Positions 43,667-56,131 of a stretch of DNA of 64,000 nucleotides are shown here, one piece after another. The notes beneath the pieces were generated by a model. The model searched no databases. It was not told where the DNA came from and saw only the letters and a program-made list of their open reading frames with translations. Within the stretch, counting starts at the first letter, position 1. Each line of letters begins with the position of its first letter. This stretch comes from Steinernema hermaphroditum. Lineage: Eukaryota; Nematoda; Chromadorea; Rhabditida; Steinernematidae. The stretch lies in contig CM059622.1 of NCBI GenBank assembly GCA_030435675.1, forward strand, positions 7,502,001 through 7,566,000. The letters run 5' to 3'. Made by a program: the position numbers and the translations under genes.

Positions 43667-45302
43667 CCCCCTCAAGCTCTTAGTCTCTTACGTGTTAGAC
43701 TGTACGGATTTTATAAATACTAATAATCGGCGATTATCGTCGACAAGAAGAACGGAAAGGGAAGAGTCGAAGACAGTCGCCGACATAACGGTACGGGGTC
43801 GGTTTATTAGAGATGGACGCGCACGGGCGAATTCGGAATTCGGTCAAGGACGAAGTGAGCGTTTGAAGAAGAGGGGCGCGAGGTGTCTTATCACAGAATT
43901 ATATCAATAACATTCGCTTACAAGAACGTGATACGACGATCTCCGGAAGGGAAATCGCACGGAAAGGGGGACGGAAGGGAATCGACGCCCGAGGGCAGCC
44001 GAAGGAATCCTGGAACGAGACATAGTGAGACGAGACAGAGTCTCGAGGTGATAAGATGCGTGCCACGACGTGTGATGGCGGTCATCGTTTAACTTTTGAC
44101 TCTTCGAGATTGGGGTCAAGATGGCGGTGGCGGGCGCAAGAAACGCACAGCAGCAGCGAGGGAATGTTGCATACCGCACGGCCAATTGACCCAATAATCG
44201 AATGGGATGCAGAAGTCGGTGGAGGCGCGCGGAAAACGGCATTTTATTGGATTTCTTCGGGCGACGATTACGTAAATCGCCTCGGAGGACCGAAAGGCGA
44301 TTTGCGATCGTGCCGACGAAACCGAAACGATGGAAAATAAGAGTCGCGGACGCATTTTACGGTGAGACTGGGAACGCGGGTTGGCAGGGAGTGGGGCTAC
44401 CGTATGTGGAATGTGGTCGTTAGAGGAAGGCATTGAAGTGAATGATATGGAAAACTGTCGAACACAGAGAACAAGCTAACCTTGCAGAAAACGGTCGAAC
44501 GATGCCCCTCGGTCGAATGAGAATCCCTCTGTGGCCCTTTAGGAGGTCTTTTCGGTTGTGAATGTCGAATGCGCAGATTGGTGAAGCAGAAGTGGAGCAC
44601 TCCTAAGATCAAGTTTGTTGCGTTCTATAGTTTGTTTGCGATCCATCGGAAGAACATTTTTTCGATTACGTTCTGTTTTATCGGATCTGATCACCCCTAT
44701 CGCTGTTCTGATTTATTTTCGGATCTCTGTACCTTTCCCTGGAAATTCGCTACCGTAGTCGCCTTCGCCCGATTTGCGAAGAACTGTCTTCGGAGGTACA
44801 AACGGAGTCGTAATAACAGAGCCCTATTGTCAAGGGTGCCCTAAGGGGCGTCGGGTCGGCGCGTCACCTTTTTTTTGTGCCCCATCGATCATCCTCGAGG
44901 TTTCAGAACGTATCAACCGCGGTGCGGTCACTCCAGGATCCATTCCGGGTTGCGCAACGCGTCCCATTCCTTCTGTGTCAGCCCCTCGGCGTCCGCCTCC
45001 TCTGGCACCCCGAAGGCCCTGGAACGGGGAGGCGCTTCCGATCTCGATGCGTCTGTTCGTCGTTTTTTGGCGCGGGGAAGTGGGCCGGGGCGGTACCTAC
45101 CTCCGCCCTTAGCGTCTTCGCTCTCCCCGGGGCGGAATCCACCGAGGCGAACTGTCATTGACCTTGTTGCTTCACGCGCGCGCCTCCATATCTTCTGCGC
45201 GCTCCGACTTCGGGTCACATAACGGCCGAGATCCGCGGCGCCCTTCACTAGCGATCAGTTGCGGACCGTGATCAGTCGCCCTTTCTAGGCTCCGTCGCCG
45301 CC
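43667..45302. other. Intergenic 1.6 kb, no gene seen
   Basis: GC-rich, many short overlapping frames on both strands without family resemblance; probably regulatory or 5' sequence of the NOAH gene. CCTTTCTAG at 45280-45288 is a likely acceptor before its ATG. Confidence 0.4.
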
Positions 45303-48300
45303 ATGTTCCGGGCCGCCATCTGCTGCCTTCTGCTCCTCTCCACGGGCACCCTCGCCGCCATCGGTAGGTCCCCGGCCCCGACTCCCTTCAGCCCCCTTTC
45401 AGGCTCCGTGCCGAGCTGCGACGCCGAGTCGACGCCCGTCTTTCTCCTCCAGCATAACTCCACCTCCGGCTCCACGCTCCGCACCGTCCACGTGCCTCAT
45501 CTCGGCGAGTGCTCTGAGCACTGCTCCAAGGCCAGCGTAAGTCCCTTCCCTCGAGCACCTCGAGTTGCCGCTCCCGGTGCCCTCCACTAATTAGGTCAAC
45601 TCGTTTATCACCTCCCGCGGCATCTGGGTCAAGAGCGTCTCTCATTTAGTGACCTACGGCGCACTTACGTAACTCGCAAATTAATCGCACCCCTAACGAC
45701 CGTAAAACGAAAAGAACATAGAGTAATGGAGCGCTTTAGGACTGCGTGGGAGTGGACTTCGCGGGCCAGGAATGCCGGGTCCTTGGCGCCTCGGACAGCG
45801 CCTTCGCCGCCTCCGACGAGTCGATGACGCTGACAAAGACTTGTGTCAAGAGCGAGCGCGTCTGCTCCTCGGCCTTCCACTTCGACGCCTACGAACAGAA
45901 GATCCTCGTGGGCTTCGCCCGAGAGGTTGTTTCCGCCGACTCGATCGAGGTGTGCCTGGCCGCATGCCTGAACGCCTTCGACACCCACGGCTTCGAGTGC
46001 GAGTCGGTGATGTACTACCCGGTGGACCGCGAGTGCATCCTCAACACCGAAGACCGCCTCGATCGCCCCGACCTTTTCATCGACGAGCACCAAGACCAGG
46101 TCATCTACCTCGACAACAACTGCGCCGGCTGTGAGTCCCGCCACGACGTTCCCTGACCGTCAACCCCTTTCAGCGCAGTGCTACGCACCCTACGTGACGC
46201 AGTACATCGCCGTGGAGGGCCGCAAGCTTAACGACGTCGTCGGCATCGACCTGGATGTCGACCTCGAGTCCTGCGAGTCCATGTGCACCCAGCGTCTTAG
46301 TTTCGGGGTGAGTCCCGCTGCGCCGCAGCCCTAACCTCCGCTTCAGCGCAGCGACTTCAACTGCAAAGCCTTCGTCTACGACAACTCGACGAACAAGTGC
46401 ACCCTCCTCGACGAGCGCTCGAAGCCCCTCGGCCGCGCCGACCTCACCGAGGCCTCCGAAACCACCTACTTCGAGAAGAAATGCTTCGCCTGTAAGTCCC
46501 CCGTCGACACTGCCGTCCTAATCGCGGATACTGTAGCGCCGCGCACGTGCCGCAACGTGCCCTCGTTCACGCGCGTCCCCCAGATGATCCTCGTCGGATT
46601 CGCCGCCTTCGTCATGGAGAACGTCCCCTCGGTGACGATGTGCCTCGACCAGTGCACCAAGTAGGTCCCCCGGACAGAGCCGCTCTAACCGCCGCTCTTC
46701 TGCAGCCCCCCACCGGAGACGGGCGAGAATTTCCAGTGCAAGTCGGTGATGTACTACTACAACGAGCAGGAGTGCATCCTGAACGCGGAGACGCGCTTCT
46801 CGAAGCCGGACCTCTTCATCCCCGAGGGTACTGACTTCCTAGTCGACTACTTCGACATCACTTGCCACCTCGACAAGGAAATGTGTCCCAAGGGCACCGA
46901 GCTCCGCTCCGTGCGCACCCTTAACGCCGAGCTTCCCGAGGGCGAGGGCAACTTGCACGTCATCGAGGGCTCCGGAGAGAACGTCGGTCAATGCCTCGCC
47001 AAGTAGGTCCACCCCCCTCCTCCATGCTACCGTAGTCTTCAGGTGCTTCGTGTCGGCGCCCGAGAAGTGCCGCTCGTTCAACTTCGACAAGAAGACGAGC
47101 CGCTGCAACCTGCTCTACCTCGACGGAAAGACGACGGTGCGCCCGCAGGCGAAGACTGGCGTCGACCTCTACGACCTCCACTGCCTGGCCGGTGAGTGTT
47201 GCCGTTAGGCGTGCGCACCTCTGCCCCTTCAGTGCCCAGCGACTGCTCGCTGAACCAGGACGGCGCCCTCTACAGTCGCTACCTACACACGAAGCAGGCG
47301 GGTCTGCCCCTCGAGGAGCTGAAGCTGGTATCGCTGAACACGTGCCTGGACACTTGCGCCACGAAGGAGCGCTGCGAGGGCGTCAACTACAACCGCCGCT
47401 CCGGCGTCTGCTCCCTCTTCGAACAGATCGACGAGAACTCGGAGCCGAACGAGCACGTCGACTTCTACAAGAACCTCTGCGTCGTCAAGGAGGTCGACAC
47501 CGGCGCCAGCAGCGCCGCCAACGTGCCTGTGGACCAGGCCCAGAAGAAGAAGGACTCCGGCGCTGAGGAACGCCATCCCAGCGTCGGCGGGTCGAAGGTC
47601 GTGAAGCCTGTGGTGAAGGCGAAGGCCGACACGCGCCACCACCCACAGAGCTCGAAGTCGGAGGAGTACAAGGGCGGCGAGGGAGCCGTCGAGGCCTCCT
47701 CCGCCGCCCCGGAGCCCGAGCGCGTGGAGCCTAAGCCCGTGGAGCCCACCGGTGGCAGCGTGTCGGGAGCCTCCCTGAGCGTCGTCGACCAGGGAGCCCC
47801 TGCGGCACCCGTGCTCGTCGAGAAGTCAGCGGTGCAGACGATCTGCAACTACGAGGGCATCAAGGTGCAGGTGAAGAACCCCGAGGCCTTCACCGGCGTC
47901 ATGTTTGTCAAGAACAAGTACGACTCCTGCCGCGTTGAGGTCTCCAACAGCGACTCCGCCACCCTCGTCCTAGGCCTGCCCGCTAACTTCGGCATGAAAC
48001 CCATCGTGCTGGGAGGCGCCGCGCCCGAAGCCGCTGAGGTCCAGAAGCCCGAGAAGCCCGCCGAGGAGCTACGTCGTCGTCGTGAGACTGAGCGCGACTG
48101 CGGCCTGCAGGACATGGATAACGGTGTCTACAAGAGTACGGTAGTCATCCAGACGAACAACCTTGGCATCCCCGGTTTGGTGACCTCGATGGATCAGATC
48201 TATGAGGTCGCCTGCGACTACAGCAGCATGCTCGGTGGCAAGATCACCGTCGACGGCAACGTGACCGTCACGTAAGTGCAGCCCCGTCTCTCCACACCTA

Positions 48301-49145
48301 CCGTACTCGTTGCAGCGGTCCCGAGGCGTCGTTGATCCAGCCCCGCGGCAAGATCGAACTGGGCAACCCGGTGCTCATGCAGATGAACAGCGGCTCCGGG
48401 GAGCACGCGCCCGTGCTCCAGGCGAAGCTCGGCGACATCCTCGAGCTCCGCTGGGAGATCATGGCCATGGACGAGGAGCTCGACTTCTTCGTCAAGGACT
48501 GCTTCGCCGAGCCCGGCGCCAGCGGCCGCGACGACGAACGCCTCCAGCTCATCGAGGCCGGCTGCCCGACGCCCGCCGTCGCCCAGAAGCTCATCCCCGG
48601 CCCCATCGAGGTGCAGTCGAGCGCCGTTAAGGTGGCGCACCTGCAGGCCTTCCGCTTCGACTCCTCATCGACTGTCCGCGTCACGTGCCACCTCGAGATC
48701 TGCAAGGGCGAGTGTCAGGCCGCCACCTGCGAGCACCTCCAGAGCGAGCAGAAGACCTCCTGGGGTCGCAAGAAGCGCGAGGACAACTTCGTCACCCAAT
48801 GTAGGTCCCCTTCCCCCTCCGCCACCCACGACGCCTCTTACAGACGAGACGAAGCGCTACAAGGTGCCGCGCTTCGCGCAGGCCACCACCTCTCTGGTCA
48901 TCGTGGAGCCGCTGCAGGCCGTCGCCGAGCCGGTAGCCCTTTCGCGTGCCTCGACGCTCGACCTTCTACAGGAGCACCCGCTCACCGAGGTTGTCGCCGA
49001 GCGCACGGGCCTCATGTGCATGCAGAAACTGACCATCGGCGTCGTTTTCGGGCTCCTCTTCGTCGTCACCGTCATCCAGCTCCTCGTCGTTGCTCAATAC
49101 GTCTTCCAGAGACTCTTCCGGGCGAAGAAGACCTTCCCCTACTAG
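45303..49145 (+). CDS. NOAH-like cuticle protein: six PAN domains, ZP domain, membrane anchor
   Basis: Signal peptide MFRAAICCLLLLSTGTLA, then six PAN/apple modules: start Cys at CDAEST, CSSAFHF, CYAPYV, CRNVPSF, CPKGTEL and CSLNQDG. A Pro/Ala/Glu-rich linker (47480-47830) precedes the ZP module (TICNYEGIKVQVKN to CKGECQAATCEHL). A furin-like site RKKRED, a membrane segment (LTIGVVFGLLFVVTVIQLLVV) and a short tail ending KTFPY follow. This is the layout of NOAH-1/NOAH-2 in worms and NompA in flies, apical matrix proteins that attach epidermis to cuticle. A second tetrabasic run RRRR lies inside the ZP-N half. Introns are 40-45 bp except one of about 200 bp. Strong C/G third-codon bias. Confidence 0.92.
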
Positions 49146-49303
49146 CCCGCCTCCCTCCGCCAACAACCCTCCGGGTACGAGTGAATCTCCATACACATTC
49201 CTCTTCTTCGTCCTCTAATAACGCACCGAATGCGCCTAATAAGTCTCGCGTAATAAACAAATTTTATCACAACCGGCTTCTCGCCTCCCCACACGGTGGC
49301 GCC

Positions 49304-49753
49304 TCAGCTGCTGTCGACAACGGCCGAGTGGAAGGCCTGGCGGACCTGGCGACAGAGGTGGTCGGCGTCGGACGCCGACGCCGTCTGCAGCAGGTGGCAC
49401 TGGACGTCGCCGGATGACTTCTTCTCCACGAGCACCACGTTAAAGCGCCCGAAACCGTCGTCGAAGGAGAGCACCTGGACGATCTTGTGTAGCGCCAGGC
49501 GGTCCACTACGGCTTGGCCGTCGACGTCAACGAGGTTGATGCCGATCTTGGAGACGTGGACAGCGACGACGCGGCACCCGAGGCCGTGGCTCGGGAGGAA
49601 GCTGCGTAGTTGTGCCGCCTCCACGTGGTCGATGATCTGCTCCTCGACGGAGCGCGTCCCCGGGTCCGCTCCGAGGTGCCCCGAGTCCACAAGGTCCGCC
49701 ATGTCCACCGCGCCGAGGTAGTGCAGCTGGTGCGTCCCTTCGGAGTTAGCCAT
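49304..49753 (-). CDS. itgb1bp1: ICAP-1-like PTB-domain protein
   Basis: Single-exon, 149 residues, starting 10 nt after CGGATTCAG. A PTB fold is suggested by HQLHYLGAVDMADL, GCRVVAVHVSKIGINLVD, DRLALHKIVQVLSFDDGFG and SDADHLCRQVRQAFHSAV. The LHKIVQVLSFDDGFG block and the C-terminal helix line up well with human integrin cytoplasmic domain-associated protein 1, which binds beta-1 integrin tails and KRIT1. The disordered Ser-rich N-terminus of ICAP-1 is absent. It lies 216 bp downstream of BOP1 on the same strand (operon-like) and converges with NOAH. Assignment to the PTB superfamily is firmer than to ICAP-1. Confidence 0.72.
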   Translation of the reverse strand: MANSEGTHQLHYLGAVDMADLVDSGHLGADPGTRSVEEQIIDHVEAAQLRSFLPSHGLGCRVVAVHVSKIGINLVDVDGQAVVDRLALHKIVQVLSFDDGFGRFNVVLVEKKSSGDVQCHLLQTASASDADHLCRQVRQAFHSAVVDSS

Positions 49754-49969
49754 CGCCTGCTTTCTGAATCCGAAATTTCCTCAGTTATCATCGGTATTCA
49801 ACGCTCAAAAAGGACCTAGAGGAGCGCTCAAAATCACCAATGCTAGAAGAAACTGCGACTTGGAAAAGAACCTCACCCCGAACAGAGCACCCTTCTTCGG
49901 CGAAGGTTTATCTGGAAACGACCGGTCAACAACAATAACAACAACTTAACAACAAGAAGAATCAGCAAA

Positions 49970-52270
49970 TCAATAGGTAAACAGTCCGATTTTTCCGTCG
50001 GCGCCAGCTGTAAGAAGCCACGGCTGGGTGGGGTGGAAGACGGTGGTCAGCATGGCGAGATGGTCGACCTTCGTGTGCGCGTTGAGCCGTTTGACGGGGA
50101 TGAACTCGTTGTCCCTCATGTAGTCCTGGCTGATACGTGCGTGGTAGATGATGGCCATGCAGTCGTCGGAGACAGTCGCCAGAAGAGGATACTTAGAGTG
50201 CACGGCGACGGAACGCACGGCTTCTCCGTGGTGGCGGAATGACTTCCAAGGTTTGTCGGAGAGCTGCAGATCGAGCCAGGAAATGCGCCTATCGAGTCCA
50301 CCGACGAAGAGATTGTCGCCATATGGCCCGATAGTGGCGCAAGACACTCCGCGACTTCCAGTGAACAGTTTTCGCTTCAACTGGCATTTCTGAAGATCAT
50401 AAACGCGGACATGGTGAGCCGTTACAAGGAACAGCACAGGCTGCGTGGGGTGGAATTGCACGCATTGGATATCACCCTTCTTCTTTGAGAACGGCTTCTG
50501 CAAAGGAACGATACAAAATGTAAAGGCAAACTCGACTCATACGTTAGAACGGCCCTTTGATAGCTGGTGGATGAGGAAACCTTTCACTGTGGATTCGAAC
50601 GACACAGTGGCGAAGTAGTCACCCTTCGACTGCCAAACAACCTGCTTGATGTTCTAAAGCACGATATATATTCATTATGCAGCATAAACTAGCAAGAACG
50701 TACATTTGGCAACTCCAGATCAATCCGACTGTTATCCGCCGACCGGCTCCATTTGACAATTTGCTCAGTTTGGGACTCTTCGAACTCGATTCCAGCAAGG
50801 AACTTATTAGTAGCGGAAACAACCTGCTTATCGCCACAATCGATATTAAGAACACAGACGCGATTCCGGTCGTATGCCACCTAAGAACCTCATTGCACCA
50901 ACTAGCAAGATGTCTCTCACTTACCAAAACCAAGCTTTTACTGACATCTGGGCAAAAGGCAACCGAATTGACAGGACCATCCATCTTAAACGTTTTGAGA
51001 CACCGGCCGCGATCCATCGCCCATACTCGCACCGTACCATCTTCTCCACCGGAAACCAGAAGTTCGCCTTTCTGGGGTTCCACGCTGATCGATCGGACCT
51101 GTCCGAAGTGCCCCCTCATGTAGAAAGCAAGTGTGGTAGGGAAAGGCATGAGATCTTTAGGATCAGGCAGATCAGGAAGCAACTGGCTGATTTCAACGTT
51201 GTTGAGCTGTAAAGACATATATGGTATCCGCATGGCTGCACGATGTATGTACCTTAAGCTTGCGTTGCCGGGGAGCCAAGTAGAGATCTTGACAGCGGTC
51301 GAACAGCTCCTGATAAAACTTGTTGTATCCAGGCACTTTGCGGTACGAATCGAACTTCTGAGGGACGAAATTGTACTTGCGATCTTCAGGTTCTTGCTCG
51401 CGGTACTTCTTCAATTCTTCGTCGGTGAAGAGGTACTCAGGTGGAGGATTGAAAGATTCAGCATGACCGGGAAGAGCGACTTTCGGGGCGGGCCAGTGCA
51501 TCCGCATCCGGTGGAGTTCCGACTTCGTCTTGTCTTTGGGATCGTTCTCCGAAGCCCACATGTCATATACCTGAAATTTGAGAATAGTCCACGCAAGATG
51601 AAGGCGACACTACTTTAGGAGTGCTGTCCTTTTCTTCCTTTGGTTTGCGCCATCCCATCTTTATGGCATGGACGATGCGTCCTACCATACGGCGCTCGTG
51701 GGCGCTGGGAATGAAGGACCTCTTATCAGCTGGGCGGTTCGAGATCGGATGGATTTCAGTTTGCGACGAGAAGATGTCGTAGAAGGGCTCATATGGATTG
51801 TATCCGATCGTTGGGTACTGTCCACGAGAAATTGCCTTAATTTGAGCGATTTGCTCGTCACTCAATACAACGTCCGTGCCGGCTTGCTTGTCGAAGACCT
51901 TTCGCCTGAAGAAAACAGTTTAATTCAATTAATTACTCTGTGGTAACAGTACCAGTAATCAGGGTCTTCCATCTTGTCCAGGAACTGATCTATCTCGCCC
52001 TTCTTCTCCCCAACCTTCGCGATCTTCTGACCTTCCTGGTCATACCCAATGTGGTCGTACTCATCGTACCACTCGACAGGAATGTTGCCTATGGTGTTTC
52101 GAAGATCCTAAACAGTAGGTTAGTGGCGCCAGAGGGCGATCGCGTTGCACCTCTTCGTCGCTGGAGTCCGCATCGTCAGCGACGTTCTTCTGCATGGTGG
52201 CACTCGTGGGGTCCGGTTTCACATCGGGCTTCATGTCCTCCTCGACAGCTCGCTTCTTCCCGCGCGCCAT
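49970..52270 (-). CDS. bop1: BOP1, ribosome-biogenesis WD-repeat protein
   Basis: Multi-exon minus-strand gene. Start [15 protein letters not shown] lies 7 nt after TAGTTTCAG. The acidic N-terminus is followed by the BOP1NT region: [94 protein letters not shown]. At least six WD repeats come after (e.g. [48 protein letters not shown] at the end). BOP1 joins PES1 and WDR12 in the PeBoW complex for 28S/5.8S rRNA processing in the nucleolus. Divergent from SYS1, 245 bp apart. Confidence 0.94.
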
Positions 52271-52515
52271 CGTGCTTCTGAAACTAGCGCAGATGGAAAT
52301 ATCGCTCCGATAGAAAAGCGAAAAAGAGAGGGAACCCAGTGGAAAACCAAAAAAATGTCCATTGAAACGATTGTCGTCTCGAGACCATGGGGGAAGTGAT
52401 CATGTTCGGTGTCGCCACATCATTTCTTCGATTTCGTGAATCCTCCTGAATCTCCGCGAGGATTCTCAGAATCCTCCCGCTCCGCCTGCTTCTCCACACT
52501 CTTATTGTTTCAGAG

Positions 52516-53288
52516 ATGCCGGCGACCTTCCGTTCGTTTGTGTGGGACCCGTGTCTGATCATTTCGCAGATCTTCTGCATGATCACCGTATTCTACTCCG
52601 TCCAGTGCTTCTTGATGACACTCTACAGTTTCGTCGCTGCCTTCCAGCCAAGCCTCCATTTCGTATTTGCCGCCCAGGTGAGTCCTTCATCGCCAGTTTC
52701 GTTTTATCTCGAGAGCTGAAGTGATTTGCTATTCCACCGAGAAGAGGCAAAACTCGAAAGATACTGTTGAAATCGATTTGTTGAAATTCCCGTGGACTCT
52801 TTTTCCCCATGGGCTCTTTTTCCCCGGGCTCCTTTTTTCCCGTGGGATCTTTTTTCCCGTGGGCTCTTTTTTTCCTGAAACCTCGATTTGAAGTTCACTT
52901 CCCTTCTACATTCGCTCTCGCTTTCGTTAACTCAAAAAAGTCGCTGCATTGTTCATGATAAGAGTGCTTGTGCGGACAGCTGATTTATCACCCGTTTCAG
53001 GTGTTTCGCCCGATGATGGTGATCCAGCTGGTGACTTCGGTGGTGACAGCCTTCGCGCTGTCGGTCGTAGTGCAGAGGGCGAAGCAGTGCCTCGACTTCG
53101 TCTGCACGATCCACTTCTGGCACCTAGTGGCCGTGATCTGCTACGCTTGGGCGTTTCCCACGCAAATCTCCTGGTGGATTGTGCAACTGATCTGTATCGT
53201 CGTAAGCACCGTACTCGGTGAGTACTTATGCATGAGGATAGAAACCCGGGAGATCCCTCTATCGACTAACCCGAGGATGGAAGTGTGA
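52516..53288 (+). CDS. sys1: SYS1, Golgi membrane trafficking protein
   Basis: Exons 52516-52677 and 53001-53288 give 149 residues. MPATFRSFVWDPCLIISQI matches the SYS1 N-terminus, and AKQCLDFVCTIHFWHLVAV with WWIVQLICIVVSTVLGEYLC and the tail TREIPL match the C-terminal half. Four membrane segments. SYS1 recruits ARFRP1 to the trans-Golgi to organise GRIP-domain tethers. Slightly shorter than human (156). The ATG is 2 nt after TGTTTCAG. The only intron is 323 bp, long for this genome, and holds a tandem array. Confidence 0.94.
52790..52876 (+). repeat. Tandem array in the SYS1 intron, ~16-18-bp unit
   Basis: Five copies of a unit near GGGCTCTTTTTCCCGT with variation in T-run length and the GGG flank. 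Unit length and layout (purine-rich block, T run, C/G block) resemble the arrays at 3409, 7799, 37716 and 38098. Confidence 0.8.
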
Positions 53289-53434
53289 GTTTCGACAGCA
53301 TAATTAACGAAATGAATGTACATATAATGTGTGGGTATGAATGTACAAATAATGTGTATTTACCAACACTTAAACTATCCGCAGTAGAATGGTAGAATTC
53401 GATACTTTTATGATAAACGGTGAACTCAATATCA

Positions 53435-54821
53435 TCTACAGGGATTTCATTTGTGTCATCAGTTTCGCAAGATCTGCCTTCGTCGTCGTTGTCACTTCTT
53501 CCGGCTCTTCGACACCATACGCAGCCGTAGCCGGCCCGTCATATGCGTAGACTAACCCGTCAGAAGCAGCTACTTGTTTTCCCCGAGAGGGAAGATCTTC
53601 CGATTCATCAATGACTTCAATTCCTGAAAGTAACCGTACATCAGGTCCAACGAGCTGAGAGCGAACCGAATTCGTTGTCTTCGTGGATGACCTCTTCCAC
53701 TTTCTGAACGACTTCGACTTCTGGTTCCGCAGCCTTGCGCTCTTGGTACTCCTTTTGACGTTGGCGGCAGAACCTGTCTTCGCACTGTGGGTTGGGCTTC
53801 ATTTCTTGGCGCGGGAAGAAGTCAACCAACGCACTGTAGCCCAAATATATCGAAACCTCTCCGAATTTGAGCAAGTACCTAAAGAAAAAATGAGTACTGC
53901 GGAGAATGCAGGTGCTCTACTTGAGGGTGTTTTGAACGAGAAATCCTGCCACGACGGCCATTGTAGTGGGCAGACTGGCGGCACAGACACCATCCTTCTT
54001 CAGGGTGCGTTCGTCGATCTTTGATGCGACCACGAGAGGGGGAAGGCATTCGAAACACGCCGTCCTTCCGGGCTCCAAGTACTGAATGTGCCCGGAAATC
54101 GCGTTCTCACTGACTCCACTTTCCATCCACACTTGGTTCAGCTCGTTACAAGCCTTGTTAACTGCCATCCGCGCTTCAAAGTTGTCGACGCAGCTAAGAA
54201 CAAGATCCACAGCACCTTCCGAGAGGCCACCACACCTAAAATTTCCATGAATGAGTGATACCACAGCAGAACGACTTGCCGAATTCGGTCCAAGAATTTG
54301 TCGAAGTTCTCGCTGGTGGTGATGTTCATGTTGTGTGTCTCCATAACGACATCTGGGTTGATATGACTGCAGACCCAGCTCAATATATGAACTTCGACTC
54401 TGGTACTTACATTAAAGTATCACGAGCAGCTTCCACCTTGCTCAGTCCTGACTGGTGGGGCTGGTAAAAGAGACGATTCATGTTGGCCATCTCCACTTTG
54501 TCGTAATCGAACATGATTAGCTTCCCCACACCGCAGCGGGTCAACATCTCGGCGACGACACTTCCCACTCCTCCAACGCCGACGACCATCACTGACTTCT
54601 CCCTGATCTGTTCATAATTATCCACGATTCCCATCCGCTTCAGGGCCATGAGCCGCGAATAGGGATTCGAGTCGACCACTTCGGCGCTCATCTGCGCGAT
54701 CTTCTCGCGTTTCGGTCCCTCTGGAACACTCGACGCCGATGGCTCCTGCAAGAGGGCTTCGGTCGCCTTTTGGATCTTGTTCTTCAGAGCACTCATCTCG
54801 GTGAGGATGCTTCCCGACATA
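53435..54821 (-). CDS. uba5: UBA5, UFM1-activating enzyme
   Basis: Start [14 protein letters not shown] directly follows GTTTTCAG. The adenylation domain has [20 protein letters not shown] and [17 protein letters not shown], then [17 protein letters not shown], a zinc-site pair (CFEC and the later CEDRFC) and the catalytic [17 protein letters not shown]. The C-terminus reads [15 protein letters not shown] after removal of a short intron at 53641-53685; this is the UFM1/UBA5 interaction motif (DNEWGIEL in human). The last part ends KLMTQMKSL, like the UFC1-binding end of the family. UBA5 activates UFM1 for ER-linked UFMylation. Codon for the catalytic Cys and ATP-site residues are intact. Confidence 0.95.
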
Positions 54822-56131
54822 CTGAAAACGGGAGCCAACGTCGACAGAGTCAAAACGCACAGAATCCAGAAAACGACGATGTAAAAGAGAGCTGTCACAC
54901 AGAAAAGAACCCAAAAATCGTTCCAAATTTGCAGCTTTTTTGTGAACCTACAGCACCAGAGAGCCAAACAGCGCCAAGCGACTCCGAATCCAAAGCGCGG
55001 AATCTCAGTTCTGAACGTACGACGTCCACCAACGTTATGATACAATCGACCGTCGCGTTGGCGGCTGAGTTGTGTCGTGGCGAAACCACGATTTGTGTCG
55101 AATTGCTCGAACTCCTTCGGAATCCTGTCTCTCTGCTAGACAGTAGTCTTGTCGCTCGTCTGCACAATTCCTTCTGCGTGCAACTTTTTGTGTTTCCAAC
55201 GCTTCGGTCGATCGGATCGTCCCCGCCGAGTCTAATCCGATCCCGCTCCGCATCACCCAGTCGCGAAATTAGACGGTCTCTTCGGCGACCAGAATGGAGA
55301 TTGGCAATCGGAGGAGATGGTTATCCTCTGCTTTGGCCTCGCCATGTATTTGCATAAATATTTCCCGAATTACTCATTGCGCGATCGATCCACCGAATTG
55401 CGGTTGAGTCTCCCTCGGGTATCTGGTGCGGCGCCCCCCGCTCCCTCGATGCGGGCGGCGGTCACTGCGAGTCGAGCTCGAGGGATAGTGGTCACCGCCA
55501 ATCGATCTAACAATCTGGCGACGTCTGGCGCGAGAGTGCACCGAGACCGACATCAGGGTCAGTCGTAGTTTTCCGATCTCTTCAGCGGTCGTACTGTAGC
55601 GTAGTCGTCCTCGCCATCTTGTCCCGCGAATCGCCTCGGGGTGCACGTACAGTAACCGCCTGAGGGTGTACGGGCCGCCAGCTGACAGGTCGCACTTGGT
55701 CAGCGAGGCCGATTTGTGGCACGCGGCACATCTTTCGGGGCCTCCGAATCGAGTCAGGTTGCGTCGAAGAGAAGAACTCTGGTCGCGAACTCGCTCTTAA
55801 GGCGCCGATCAAGTTGCAGATTCTAGTATTTCTTCTTTTTCGGAGGCCGCCGCGAAGGACGGTATAATCGTAGTGAGGGGTTTGCGAGCAAGCAAATGAA
55901 GCCTGTAGAGAGATACGAGTGGTTCGGCCGGGTGAAGGACCGCCGCCGTCAGCTGTAGTCAGAGAAGCAGAGCAATCGATCGCCGCCGCGCAGAGACGGA
56001 GAGACCGCCTCGCGTCGTTGCTCGCTCGCGAATTCAGCCCACCGCGTTCCGTCCCCCACTCCACAGCCGCCAACCAGCCAGCGAGCGCCCTACACAGAGC
56101 TCTCGTGCTACGCTGCCGTCACAGGCAGAGA
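54822..56131. promoter_or_regulatory. 5' regions of UBA5 (minus) and the RING gene (plus)
   Basis: No separate gene recognised. In frame upstream of the UBA5 ATG the minus strand stays open to about 55045 and includes a strongly hydrophobic run; I read this as outron or 5' UTR. GCCGTCACAG at 56116-56125 is a likely acceptor before the RING-gene ATG. Confidence 0.35.

Noticed and set aside
48332..49417. 361-residue frame at the end of the NOAH gene
   Set aside because: It follows the ZP domain only to 48800 and then reads an intron and another frame; the spliced version gives the expected membrane anchor.
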